Assembly: GCA_965240325.2 (NCBI GenBank)
Contig: OZ251231.1
Location: 1,550,001-1,614,000 of the forward strand
Length of the DNA stretch: 64,000 nucleotides
Direction: 5' to 3'
DNA from: Rebecca billardiae RCC1528
Lineage: Eukaryota > Haptophyta
Under the pieces are notes generated by a model, which saw nothing but the letters and a program-made list of their open reading frames with translations, ran no database searches and had not been told where the DNA came from. The translations under genes and the position numbers were made by a program. Positions 55,531 to 64,000 of the stretch are shown in pieces. Numbering within the stretch: the first letter of the stretch is position 1; each line of letters starts with the position of its first letter.

Positions 55531-57145
55531 CCGCGTTCCGCGGTCCTTTTCCGTAGAACGAACGTAGTTCGGGGCCCGCGGTGGCGGTGCACCCTCCGTC
55601 GCAGTCGTCCCGTACACGTGTAACTAGACTCCATCCAGCGGCGCGCCGCCCCAGCGCCGCGCCGCCGCCGGCGTGCGCCGAGTGTGGATGTCGGTCGTCG
55701 GCCGAGCTGCCCTCATCACAGACGGCCCTTACCTGACCCCCTGCGCGTGCGCGACGGCCGACAGGCGGATGCGACTCGGCGTGATCGACGCACGAGCGCG
55801 ACTCTTGCACGCCAGGCCACCGGCGGAGCTGACTGACAGCCAGGGAGCCGGACGGCGCGGGACCGCGCGGATTCGACCGTTCGTTCGGGCCTGCCGCTGA
55901 CCGTCGTCGCCGCGACGCCAGCAGCGCAGGAGTAGATGATCTGCAGGTCAGTAGGGTTCGACCTGCGCGCCTGCGCGACGGCCGACAGGCGGGCGCGAGG
56001 CGTGAGCGACGCATGAGCGCGACTCTACGTGCACACCAGGCACCACGCGGCCGAGCTGACTGACCGCGAGCCAGGGAGCACGGTGCGAGCAGCCATGCAG
56101 CACCGGTGCTTGCGCGCGCCGCGCGTGCACGGGGTGACACACCTCGGTCAGGCTCGGCACGCGTCGCAGAGGCACGGCCAGCTCTGGGCACGCCAGGCGC
56201 CCAGGCCACGCGGAGCTGACAGCCACGGGGAGCCGACGGCGCGCGGGGCCGCGGCCAGTTCCGAGTTCGACTTGCGCCTGCTCTGAAGAAGAGTTCTGGG
56301 AGACCCTGGCGGAGAGGCATGGCAAGGGGGGCGTGTGGTGAAGTCGGAGACTCCGAGATCGATCAGTCCGGCATCATGCGCCGCTGCCCCCGAGCTTGCG
56401 AGAGCCCGAACACAGGGCGGCGGCTGCGGCGGCGGCGGCGCGGCCGCGCGCCGGCCGGCCGCGCAGGCATCGACAGGGCGCGGCAGGGGCGTGCGGAGTG
56501 ACTAGTGAGCGGGCACGAACGCGATGTCGACGGCCGTCGGGACCCGCCGCAGACGCGCGCTCCAGGCGCCACTCGGCACTTGCCACGCGCACCTGCCCAT
56601 CGAGCGCCCCCTTGCGGACCAACCAAGAGTCGTCGAGGCTCGCTCGCCACCCCAGCAGAAGAAACCTGCACAGCACGTCGTCCTTGCGACGACGGCAGGT
56701 TTTGAGCTCGCCAGCTCGGTAAGTCAGTGACTATGGAATGGGCTGGCAACGAATAGCTGCGCGGGTATTTTCAATAAGGCTTGCGGGTTTTAGACTCTAG
56801 ATACCAACCGCCGCGAAGCCAAGTTCATATTCATCAAGGCGGAGGCAAACTATCACACATGAACGAGAGTCTACCCACAAAATCGCGCTCGTAACGAACC
56901 GTTACGTTAATGTCACGTCCAGCTGACGTCCAGATCGCACTTTACTTAAGGGAATGAGCTGGACGCGCTTATTTTCGGCCTAATAGACCTCTCTATGCGA
57001 TCTCAAAAACTCGAAACTCGGTCTCCGCCAGCCCTAAAAATCGCCCCCCGTCCCTTTTTTCTTGATCAAAGATCTTTTTGAAACGTGGTTCGGGCCCGCT
57101 GGTGCGGGCTCCACGCTGCGCGCTCCGCCCTGCACCGCGGGCCAT
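55527..57145 (+). mobile_element. Hairpin-ended element E4 (type I interior)
   Basis: 1.62 kb from ATGACCGCGTTCCGCGGTCC to GCGGGCCAT. The left hairpin is GACCGCG-TTC-CGCGGTC at 55529-55545. The right-end hairpin at 57093-57143 has a 16-bp stem (GGCCCGC, GGTGC, GGGC pairing with GCCC, GCACC, GCGGGCC) with two single-base bulges. Subterminal GTAACG/CGTTAC and CGTCCAGCT/AGCTGGACG pairs are near 56890 and 56915-56965. The interior has a degenerate direct repeat (55755 and 55977, 222 bp apart) and no coding sequence I believe. Confidence 0.82.
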
Positions 57146-57149
57146 AATA

Positions 57150-58771
57150 ATGACCGCGTTCCGCGGTCCTTTTCCGTAGAACGAACGTAGTTCGGGGCCC
57201 GCGGTGGCGGTGCACCCTCCGTCGCAGTCGTCCCGTACACGTGTAACTAGACTCCATCCAGCGGCGCGCCGCCCCAGCGCCGCGCCGCCGCCGGCGTGCG
57301 CCGAGTGTGGATGTCGGTCGTCGGCCGAGCTGCCCTCATCACAGACGGCCCTTACCTGACCCCCTGCGCGTGCGCGACGGCCGACAGGCGGATGCGACTC
57401 GGCGTGATCGACGCACGAGCGCGACTCTTGCACGCCAGGCCACCGGCGGAGCTGACTGACAGCCAGGGAGCCGGACGGCGCGGGACCGCGCGGATTCGAC
57501 CGTTCGTTCGGGCCTGCCGCTGACCGTCGTCGCCGCGACGCCAGCAGCGCAGGAGTAGATGATCTGCAGGTCAGTAGGGTTCGACCTGCGCGCCTGCGCG
57601 ACGGCCGACAGGCGGGCGCGAGGCGTGAGCGACGCATGAGCGCGACTCTACGTGCACACCAGGCACCACGCGGCCGAGCTGACTGACCGCGAGCCAGGGA
57701 GCACGGTGCGAGCAGCCATGCAGCACCGGTGCTTGCGCGCGCCGCGCGTGCACGGGGTGACACACCTCGGTCAGGCTCGGCACGCGTCGCAGAGGCACGG
57801 CCAGCTCTGGGCACGCCAGGCGCCCAGGCCACGCGGAGCTGACAGCCACGGGGAGCCGACGGCGCGCGGGGCCGCGGCCAGTTCCGAGTTCGACTTGCGC
57901 CTGCTCTGAAGAAGAGTTCTGGGAGACCCTGGCGGAGAGGCATGGCAAGGGGGGCGTGTGGTGAAGTCGGAGACTCCGAGATCGATCAGTCCGGCATCAT
58001 GCGCCGCTGCCCCCGCGCTTGCGAGAGCCCGAACACAGGGCGGCGGCTGCGGCGGCGGCGGCGCGGCCGCGCGCCGGCCGGCCGCGCAGGCATCGACAGG
58101 GCGCGGCAGCGGGGGCGTGCGGAGTGACTAGTGAGCGGGCACGAACGCGATGTCGACGGCCGTCGGGACCCGCCGCAGACGCGCGCTCCAGGCGCCACTC
58201 GGCACTTGCCACGCGCACCTGCCCATCGAGCGCCCCCTTGCGGACCAACCAAGAGTCGTCGAGGCTCGCTCGCCACCCCAGCAGAAGAAACCTGCACAGC
58301 ACGTCGTCCTTGCGACGACGGCAGGTTTTGAGCTCGCCAGCTCGGTAAGTCAGTGACTATGGAATGGGCTGGCAACGAATAGCTGCGCGGGTATTTTCAA
58401 TAAGGCTTGCGGGTTTTAGACTCTAGATACCAACCGCCGCGAAGCCAAGTTCATATTCATCAAGGCGGAGGCAAACTATCACACATGAACGAGAGTCTAC
58501 CCACAAAATCGCGCTCGTAACGAACCGTTACGTTAATGTCACGTCCAGCTGACGTCCAGATCGCACTTTACTTAAGGGAATGAGCTGGACGCGCTTATTT
58601 TCGGCCTAATAGACCTCTCTATGCGATCTCAAAAACTCGAAACTCGGTCTCCGCCAGCCCTAAAAATCGCCCCCCGTCCCTTTTTTCTTGATCAAAGATC
58701 TTTTTGAAACGTGGTTCGGGCCCGCTGGTGCGGGCTCCACGCTGCGCGCTCCGCCCTGCACCGCGGGCCAT
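57150..58771 (+). mobile_element. Hairpin-ended element E5, tandem copy of E4
   Basis: Follows E4 after only AATA, at an exact spacing of 1,623 bp. The differences I see are one A/C change (near 58017) and a 3-bp insertion (near 58110). Ends and hairpins are the same as in E4. Confidence 0.85.
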
Positions 58772-58919
58772 AATGATGATGGCAACCTCACCGTTCAACC
58801 TGTATGTGACCAGCAGGACGTCGGACTGAGACACCGGACTCGATGCGCGCGCAGGCGCCTGTAGTCGGGCTGACATCGATATAGTACTGATGCCGGCCTA
58901 GCTGCTGCTGCTGCTAAGA

Positions 58920-61900
58920 CTAGGTTCTGCCTTGCAGCACGAAGACCTCCTCGGCGAGCAAGGCTGTCCAGCTCGTCGAGCAGAGCACCTCTGCTGAAGC
59001 AGCATGAGCACCAACCGCGTGGCCCGCTGCCAGCGATGACGATGTAGAGTTTGCAAGCATGCGGGCGTGCAGCTCGCGATAGCTGCGGAAGACGTAGGCG
59101 ACGATGGGGGCGTCCCACCACACGCCGATCTCGCTCACCCTGCCAAAGTCCAACGCAGGCCTGCGGTGGCGCGTCGGGATGAGGAGCTTGCGCAGCGCGC
59201 TGTCGCCGAGTGCGGCCAGGTCCCTGTTCTCGATCCGGTACTCATCGGACAGCTTTGGCGGCGGCCTCCTGCTTCTGCGCGGTGTGGACGCCGTCGAGGC
59301 TAGAGCGGGGACGAGAACGACGGGCGTGATGGCCCCGGGCTGGCGCTCCGCGCGCACGCTGCTCCCAGCGCATGGGTCCTTGCTGGCTCGCGTGCGGCGC
59401 GGGTGCCTGCCCGCCGCCGCAAGAGCGCGCTGGATCTCAATTTCCGAGACCAGCTCGCGCACCGCGTGCGCAAAGCTGCACTGCGCGCGCGGCTGCCGCG
59501 GCGGGAGCAGGTCGACATCGCAGTGCGAGTAGATCAGGTACTCGGGGGTGCCCACGCCCTGCGCGTCGAGCAGCGCGAGCACGAGCCCCCTCGCGTGCGC
59601 CGCGCCGCCCTGGCGGCCATCCGTCACGAGCAGCTGCACAGTGGGGGGCGCGCGCTCGCGCATGAGCTGCTCGAGCGCCCAGCCGCTGTGGGCGTCCAGC
59701 GCCGCGCGGCTGAACACCAGGTAGGTGGGCGCCTCGAGCTGCAGGAAGCGCTCGAAGGACGCGCAGCCCGGCGCGGCGGCGTCGCGATGGGACACGACCA
59801 CGACGGCGCGCAGCGGCTCGAGCGCGTGCACGGCTCGACGGGCGCTCGGCCCCGCCACCCAATCGATGAGCCCGCCCGCGCGCGCCGCGGCCTCCGTCGA
59901 GGGCTGGCAGGGCGGGCGGTGCTCCGAGCCCTGCGCCGGCCGGCGGCGGAAGCCGCGCGCGAGGCACGGCGCGAGCTCGCCCTCCACCGGCGCGCCGGCT
60001 GGCACCAGCTCAAAGTTTGCCTCGAGCCGGAGCGGGTGCGGGCACGCGCTCTGCCCGTAGTGCAGGAGCTGCGCCAGCCTGCCAGCCTCGCGCAGCCCGC
60101 AGCCCGCGGGCAGCGAGACGACGTGGTCGTTGCGCTGGTAGTGGAAGACGGGGTGGACCGACCTATCGCCACTGCCCTGGAACAAGAGCTGCGGCCAGAC
60201 GTGCAGCGCGCGGATCTGCCCGCGCTGGTACGCAATCGTCGTCATCCAGTCCGCCCCGACCTGAATGTACTTGGTCCACGCGTCGAGGTACTCGTCGTCG
60301 CCGCTCGGGCGGGCAAGGCCGTCCTGGCGCCAGTACGCACGCGAGCAGTCGCGCGGCGGCTGCACGAGCTTGGTGGCGGCGTGATACGTGTCGAGGAAGC
60401 CTCGGAACGCACGGATGACGGCGAGCGCGCCGGCGGGGCTCACCAGCCAGCCATGGCCGCACGTCGCCTGCACCGGTCGAAAGGCGAACAGACCGGGGGC
60501 GGCCTGCGCGCACTGCGTCACCCTGTCGGTGCGCTCGTAGCAGCTGCCGAGGTAGACGAGGTCTGCGTCATCCGCCAGGCGCAGCGCGCGGGGCAGGTGC
60601 AGGGCGAAGTGGCCCGCCGAGAAGCGCACGTCGTCCTCGACGAGGATCGACGGGCCCAAGCGCCGCGCGGCGATCTCGAGCGCGCGCAGCTGCGCGACCC
60701 AGTTGCCGACGCGCTTGTACGCCATGTTGATCCACGGCGTGCAGCGCAGGTGCGAGAAGGTGCGCTCGGCGAGGACGAGCTCGCGCTCGGCAGGGTCGCG
60801 GAGGAGGAAGCACGCGTCGGCGAAGAGCACCTCGGAGATCTGCTCCGACGCTGCCAGCGCGCGGTGGGCGAACGCGGCCCGCTGCGCGCTGTCGCGCGGC
60901 ATCATCGCCACGACGGCGAGCCCTGCGCCGGACGCGCCGCTCGGGGTTGCGCGGCGAGCGCGCTGCACGCGGTGCGGACTGAGCGGGATGCGCCGCGCCG
61001 CGAGCTCCGACCGCATGTCCGGGAACGGCGCGCGCAGGACCAGCGCGCTCGAGATGTACAGCCAGTGCCTCGGGTCCTGGTCGAGCGGCACGGCGGGGGT
61101 GCCATCCCAGTTGCGCTCGGTCAGGCTGTTCATCCGGCTGCGCTGGCTCAGCCGCTCGGCGGGGCCCAGGTTGTCGGGGATGAGCAGCCGCTCGTGGAGG
61201 CGACTGGGCTCGAAGTCGCCCACGCCGAAGCCCAGCGTGAACGCGTTGGCGAGCAGCGTGTCGCCGATCCGCCACCGCTCCTCCACGCTCAGCCCCGCAT
61301 CCGTGAACATGGCCGCCGCGCCGTCGACCGTGTACCTGAAGCCGTCGGTCGGGACGCCGTGGAAGCGCTCGACGAAGGGCGCGGTGAAGAAGACGCGGCC
61401 GCCCGGCTTGAGCAGGTGCGTGAGCGCGCGCGCGGCGGCGAACGGGTGCATGATGTGCTCGAACACCTGCACGCACAGCACGGCGTCGAACAGGCCGAGC
61501 GCTGCGCCCGCCATGCTCGTGTTCGAGATCGCCGCCAGATCGCCTCGAAGCGTGTTGTGCGCGCCGTGGACGACCTCGAGAGCGACCGCCGCGTCCGGGC
61601 GCACGGGCGCGAAGGTGAGCACCCACGCGCGCCGCGGGTCGCAGCCGGGCACGAGCTCCAAGTAGCTCGTGTCGTCCCAGAACAGGCACGTGCTGCCCGG
61701 CTCGACGAGCGCGCCCGCGCGCTCGGTCAGGAAGAGCTCCATGCCCGCGCGGCTCAGAATGCTGTGGAGAGACGGGCTGCCGCGCCCGACGCCCCAGCCG
61801 TCGATGCCGCTGGTGCCGTTGCGCGGCGCGATGGGCAGCAGCCCGTGGTCGAAGAGGAGCGTGGTGAAGCGCACAAACGCCTCCTGCAGCAGCCGCGACG

Positions 61901-62291
61901 GGTACGGGTCCGTGCCGTTCTCCGGGCCGACGTGGCCCATCTTTGGAAGCGCGCGGCCGCTTGGGATGGTGAGCGGCGGGGGCTCGCGCTCGTGCGGCTG
62001 CAGCCCGAGCGCGTCAAGCTCGCGCGAGATCGCGCCGAGAACGCCCGGCGTGAGGCCGAGGAGCTGGTTCACTGTCTGCTCCGCGCCGCCTTCGACGACA
62101 ACGCCCGACGTGCCAGCTGCCGCCCACGACGTGCGTGCATCGTCGTCGAGGCGGCGCCCCGCGCCACCGCACTGGCATTCCACCGCAGGCCTGAGCTGCA
62201 CGCCGACGACCACGCCAAGGAGCGCGCTCAGCACGCACGCGTCCCAACGAGGCGGTGAGGACGGCGCTGCGCGCAAGAGGGGGCCCGCCAT
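58920..62291 (-). CDS. Methyltransferase + GT25-type + second glycosyltransferase-like protein
   Basis: 1,123 residues in one exon from the ATG at 62291 (MAGPLLRAAPSSPPRWDACV), with a signal anchor LSALLGVVVGVQL, so probably a Golgi-lumen enzyme. Residues about 225-340 form a type-11 SAM methyltransferase-like fold: LGLFDAVLCVQVFEHIMHPF, then HLLKPGGRVFFTAPF. Residues about 460-680 match glycosyltransferase family 25: GNWVAQLRALEIAARRLGPS, then ILVEDDVRF with EDD at 552-554, ADLVYLGSCYERTD and GHGWLVSPAGALAVI. Residues about 830-950 look like another nucleotide-sugar domain with YLIYSHCDVDLLPP. The substrate is unknown; surface or scale glycan synthesis with methylated sugars is plausible. 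A MITE ends 11 bp before the start codon. Confidence 0.82.
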   Translation of the reverse strand: MAGPLLRAAPSSPPRWDACVLSALLGVVVGVQLRPAVECQCGGAGRRLDDDARTSWAAAGTSGVVVEGGAEQTVNQLLGLTPGVLGAISRELDALGLQPHEREPPPLTIPSGRALPKMGHVGPENGTDPYPSRLLQEAFVRFTTLLFDHGLLPIAPRNGTSGIDGWGVGRGSPSLHSILSRAGMELFLTERAGALVEPGSTCLFWDDTSYLELVPGCDPRRAWVLTFAPVRPDAAVALEVVHGAHNTLRGDLAAISNTSMAGAALGLFDAVLCVQVFEHIMHPFAAARALTHLLKPGGRVFFTAPFVERFHGVPTDGFRYTVDGAAAMFTDAGLSVEERWRIGDTLLANAFTLGFGVGDFEPSRLHERLLIPDNLGPAERLSQRSRMNSLTERNWDGTPAVPLDQDPRHWLYISSALVLRAPFPDMRSELAARRIPLSPHRVQRARRATPSGASGAGLAVVAMMPRDSAQRAAFAHRALAASEQISEVLFADACFLLRDPAERELVLAERTFSHLRCTPWINMAYKRVGNWVAQLRALEIAARRLGPSILVEDDVRFSAGHFALHLPRALRLADDADLVYLGSCYERTDRVTQCAQAAPGLFAFRPVQATCGHGWLVSPAGALAVIRAFRGFLDTYHAATKLVQPPRDCSRAYWRQDGLARPSGDDEYLDAWTKYIQVGADWMTTIAYQRGQIRALHVWPQLLFQGSGDRSVHPVFHYQRNDHVVSLPAGCGLREAGRLAQLLHYGQSACPHPLRLEANFELVPAGAPVEGELAPCLARGFRRRPAQGSEHRPPCQPSTEAAARAGGLIDWVAGPSARRAVHALEPLRAVVVVSHRDAAAPGCASFERFLQLEAPTYLVFSRAALDAHSGWALEQLMRERAPPTVQLLVTDGRQGGAAHARGLVLALLDAQGVGTPEYLIYSHCDVDLLPPRQPRAQCSFAHAVRELVSEIEIQRALAAAGRHPRRTRASKDPCAGSSVRAERQPGAITPVVLVPALASTASTPRRSRRPPPKLSDEYRIENRDLAALGDSALRKLLIPTRHRRPALDFGRVSEIGVWWDAPIVAYVFRSYRELHARMLANSTSSSLAAGHAVGAHAASAEVLCSTSWTALLAEEVFVLQGRT

Positions 62292-62302
62292 TGTACACAC
62301 TA

Positions 62303-62349
62303 CAGTTTACTAAGAATAAGAGACGCACACAGCTCAGGCAGGCGAGATA
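62303..62349. mobile_element. MITE M1f, left end only
   Basis: TA then CAGTTTACTAAGAATAAGAG and GACGCACACAGCTCAGGCAG, a full terminal repeat identical to the consensus. It is followed at once by the end of a second repeat family (M2). Confidence 0.8.
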
Positions 62350-62408
62350 CAGTTTATTTGTTTTAACGTGCGTAAGGCTCACGGTGGCAGGTTGCCGCGC
62401 CATCCTTC
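62350..62408. repeat. Repeat M2a (mariner-like end)
   Basis: CAGTTTATTTGTTTTAACGT then GCGTAAGGCTCACGGTGGCA and GGTTGCCGCGCCATCCTT, preceded by TA. Same sequence as M2b, 186 bp away, in the same orientation. Confidence 0.8.
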
Positions 62409-62535
62409 ATCGCACGCTCTCCGAAGAGAGACCTGGAAACTGGTTTTGAACCCATGACCTCAGTATCTCGAACCGATGATGAGTTATAACGCGGCCTGTC
62501 GCCTATTGATGACTTTTTTTCGTCTGAGACCACTA

Positions 62536-62593
62536 CAGTTTATTTGTTTTAACGTGCGTAAGGCTCACGGTGGCAGGTTGCCGCGCCATCCTT
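62536..62593. repeat. Repeat M2b
   Basis: Identical to M2a over about 58 bp and also preceded by TA. Confidence 0.8.
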
Positions 62594-63211
62594 ATTAACT
62601 AACGAGGCCAGCCGATTTCCGACTTTCTCCTGGACCACAACGACATCCACCATAAAAGCAGCTGACGCTTCGCTTTTCTCCGCCCCAGCGGAACGGCGTG
62701 CAGAGCGAAGGGACGACCAGTCGTGCCCTGCGCTGCGCTGGCAACCCGGCAGCCGTTCGCGGACGTCGAGTTTCCCGCTCCGGGAAAAAGGCCGGATTAA
62801 AAAAGCGCACCCCCCCACCGCCGCTCGCCAAGCCGCCAAACTTAGTAGGCTCCAACAGGGGTCAAATCGCGGCAGCTGCTTATGGCGACCAACATCAACG
62901 TGCTCACACCACTGCCACTGCTGCAAGCTTCGACCAGTACCACTACAGACGAATCAGGAGAGCTGCGCCCTCGTGCCTGTGTCTTAAATCATATCGAATT
63001 AGTATGCGCCGCCATCGTGATTCGCGCTCGCGGGTTTGGTACACGGCCTACTAAGCCTAAGGGCCTACACGGGCCCTCCGGGCCCGCAAGTAACAATACT
63101 GAGCTCATGAGGCATCAGTCGTAGGGGTAGTAGTAGTCTTACGTGATGTACATTCGTTCTAAGTAGTCGAATGTAGATGTGAGTTCCCCGTGGCTGAGCG
63201 TAGCCTCTCAC

Positions 63212-63868
63212 TTAGTGGCTGTAAGAGGCTGAGCGACGCTGCTGGTACGACGTCGAGAGGCGTCGCACGCTCTCGTCGAGCTCGTTGCGCGACAGCGGTT
63301 TGCGCGCTGAGTCGGGCCGCTTGAGCTCCTCTTTCCTCTTCTCGGCGTTCTGCTTACGGACCATGTCGCGATGCTGAATCTGCTTGTCGTACAGCGTCTT
63401 CAGGTTCGCCTCCTTCTCTTCCTGGGTGCGCAGCACCTTCTTGCGCTGCTTCTCCTCGAAGGGCTGGTAGATCTTCTTCTCTAGGTCCTTCACGTTTGCC
63501 GCCTTGCGCTCCATCGACTCGTTCACGAGTCGCTTGACCATCTTCTCGCGCTCTTCCTTGGTCAGCTTCTTCTGCGGGCGCTGATGACGGGCGCTCAGCG
63601 GCCGCACGATTCTCTCGGGCGAGCTGTGCCTGCTCGACGTGTGCTCGATCTGCTTGTTCAGCTCGATCGACAGCATGGTCGACAGCCGAGATGCGAGCTG
63701 GTCGCGCTGCCGTGTCATGGCCTCGAGGTCGTGCTTGCACGCAACGAACCGGACATTGAGCCGGTCGCAGCGTCGGAGCGCCTCGTCACGCTCCGCTCTC
63801 ACCTCGGCCAGCATCTCAGCCTGCCTGGAGAGCGCGACGTCAAGCTCCGCCATCGCTCCCGATTTCAT
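63212..63868 (-). CDS. Charged coiled-coil protein, unknown (basal body/cytoskeleton-like)
   Basis: 218 residues, no intron, from the ATG at 63868 (MKSGAMAELDVALSRQAEML). Residues 6-70 form a coiled coil (EMLAEVRAERDEALRRCDRL). Residues about 100-200 are strongly charged, with KKLTKEEREKMVKRLVNESM followed by ERKAANVKDLEKKIYQPFEE, and a weaker second copy near the end (LSRNELDESVRRLSTSYQQR). The pattern 'LTxEExxxxVxRLxxxSxxRK' is, as I recall it, common in protist cytoskeletal and flagellar proteins, but I cannot name a family. Less GC-rich than the other genes. Confidence 0.75.
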   Translation of the reverse strand: MKSGAMAELDVALSRQAEMLAEVRAERDEALRRCDRLNVRFVACKHDLEAMTRQRDQLASRLSTMLSIELNKQIEHTSSRHSSPERIVRPLSARHQRPQKKLTKEEREKMVKRLVNESMERKAANVKDLEKKIYQPFEEKQRKKVLRTQEEKEANLKTLYDKQIQHRDMVRKQNAEKRKEELKRPDSARKPLSRNELDESVRRLSTSYQQRRSASYSH

Positions 63869-63896
63869 CCACTTTCAAGACATGATTTGCTGAAAA

Positions 63897-63939
63897 TACT
63901 GTTTAACCAAGTGTGCACGTTAAAACATAGTAAACTGTA
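63897..63939. repeat. Repeat M2c (M2-like end)
   Basis: The complement reads CAGTTTACTATGTTTTAACG, similar to the M2 end and preceded by TA. A 26-bp word (63903-63928) is identical to 44895-44920. It lies 29 bp upstream of the ATG at 63868. Confidence 0.65.
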
Positions 63940-64000
63940 ATGCTTCATCATCAGAAATTCAAAATGACTATGGGGGTATAAAAGGCCGCCCGCCATTGTC

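Larger units (their letters stand above)
62304..63211. other. Intergenic with M1/M2 repeat ends
   Basis: About 900 bp with no gene. The first 300 bp are MITE-type ends; 62600-63200 holds only short open frames without family motifs. Confidence 0.5.

Noticed and set aside
55466-57943. Repeated open frames of 284 and 316 codons inside E4 and E5
   Set aside because: Their identity in the two copies reflects DNA duplication. Composition is Arg/Pro/Ala-biased, the frames are not clearly kept in diverged copy E2, and no motif is present.
59403-62258. A 951-codon open frame opposite the methyltransferase/GT gene
   Set aside because: It is an antisense shadow of very GC-rich codons: Arg/His/Ala-rich, no domain, while the minus strand has clear family motifs throughout.
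62427-62505. tRNA-like stretch on the minus strand with a GGTTCAAAACC-type loop
   Set aside because: The T-stem pairs poorly and no acceptor stem or convincing anticodon arm can be drawn around it.

Overview
The window reads as nuclear DNA of a unicellular, flagellated alga with a red-lineage secondary plastid, most likely a haptophyte; a pelagophyte or other stramenopile is the main alternative. Genes are very GC-rich and mostly carry no intron or a few short GT..AG introns (74-219 nt, often with a GTGCG or GTGAG donor). A fucoxanthin-chlorophyll-type antenna protein starts with a signal peptide followed by Phe-Ser-Ala-Pro, which resembles the plastid-targeting motif of such algae. Two cilium/dynein genes (DPCD and dynein roadblock light chain) imply a flagellated stage. 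No bacterial operon, CRISPR array or virus was seen.

Layout. 0.1-5.7 kb: a coiled-coil protein, histone H2B and a tRNA-guanine transglycosylase. 5.7-14.4 kb: mostly gene-poor AT-richer DNA with MITE copies, a TA microsatellite and one Pho80-type cyclin. 14.4-33.7 kb: a gene-dense block with an antenna protein, a mitochondrial carrier, a TTC33-like TPR protein, an isochorismatase-type hydrolase, a plastid DUF2470-type protein, a small membrane/coiled-coil protein, an ASC-1(TRIP4)-ASCH-AlkB fusion, DPCD, roadblock, a secreted beta-helix protein, an exostosin-like GT47 with a frame break, and a GORAB-like golgin. 34.0-36.3 kb: a repetitive element. 36.4-40.8 kb: a giant ARM-repeat patatin phospholipase. 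41.0-46.4 kb: two more copies of the element family with repeat-rich DNA between them. 48.0-55.5 kb: a RING protein, a possible plastid lipid-associated protein, and a four-exon gene fusing an asparagine-synthetase-like ATP-pyrophosphatase to a Rossmann domain and a cupin. 55.5-58.8 kb: two near-identical tandem element copies. 58.9-63.9 kb: a methyltransferase/GT25/glycosyltransferase giant and a charged coiled-coil protein.

Several genes sit in divergent head-to-head pairs with 142-492 bp between start codons (coiled-coil/H2B, carrier/TTC33, hydrolase/DUF2470, small membrane protein/ASC-1 fusion, DPCD/roadblock, GT47/GORAB, RING/PAP-like), so bidirectional promoters are probably the rule here.

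The points most worth following up are: (1) the ASC-1-ASCH-AlkB fusion, which joins a ribosome-quality-control/alkylation-repair scaffold subunit to an alkylation-repair dioxygenase; (2) the 1,397-residue PP-loop/Rossmann/cupin protein, which looks like a one-gene biosynthetic assembly; (3) a family of 1.6-2.2 kb elements without a transposase but with conserved terminal hairpins, of which two carry what looks like a captured intron-containing gene fragment; and (4) a TA-flanked mariner-like MITE family lying 11-62 bp from three start codons. Splice structures were deduced by eye from reading frames and GT/AG sites; no transcript, alignment or database search was available.
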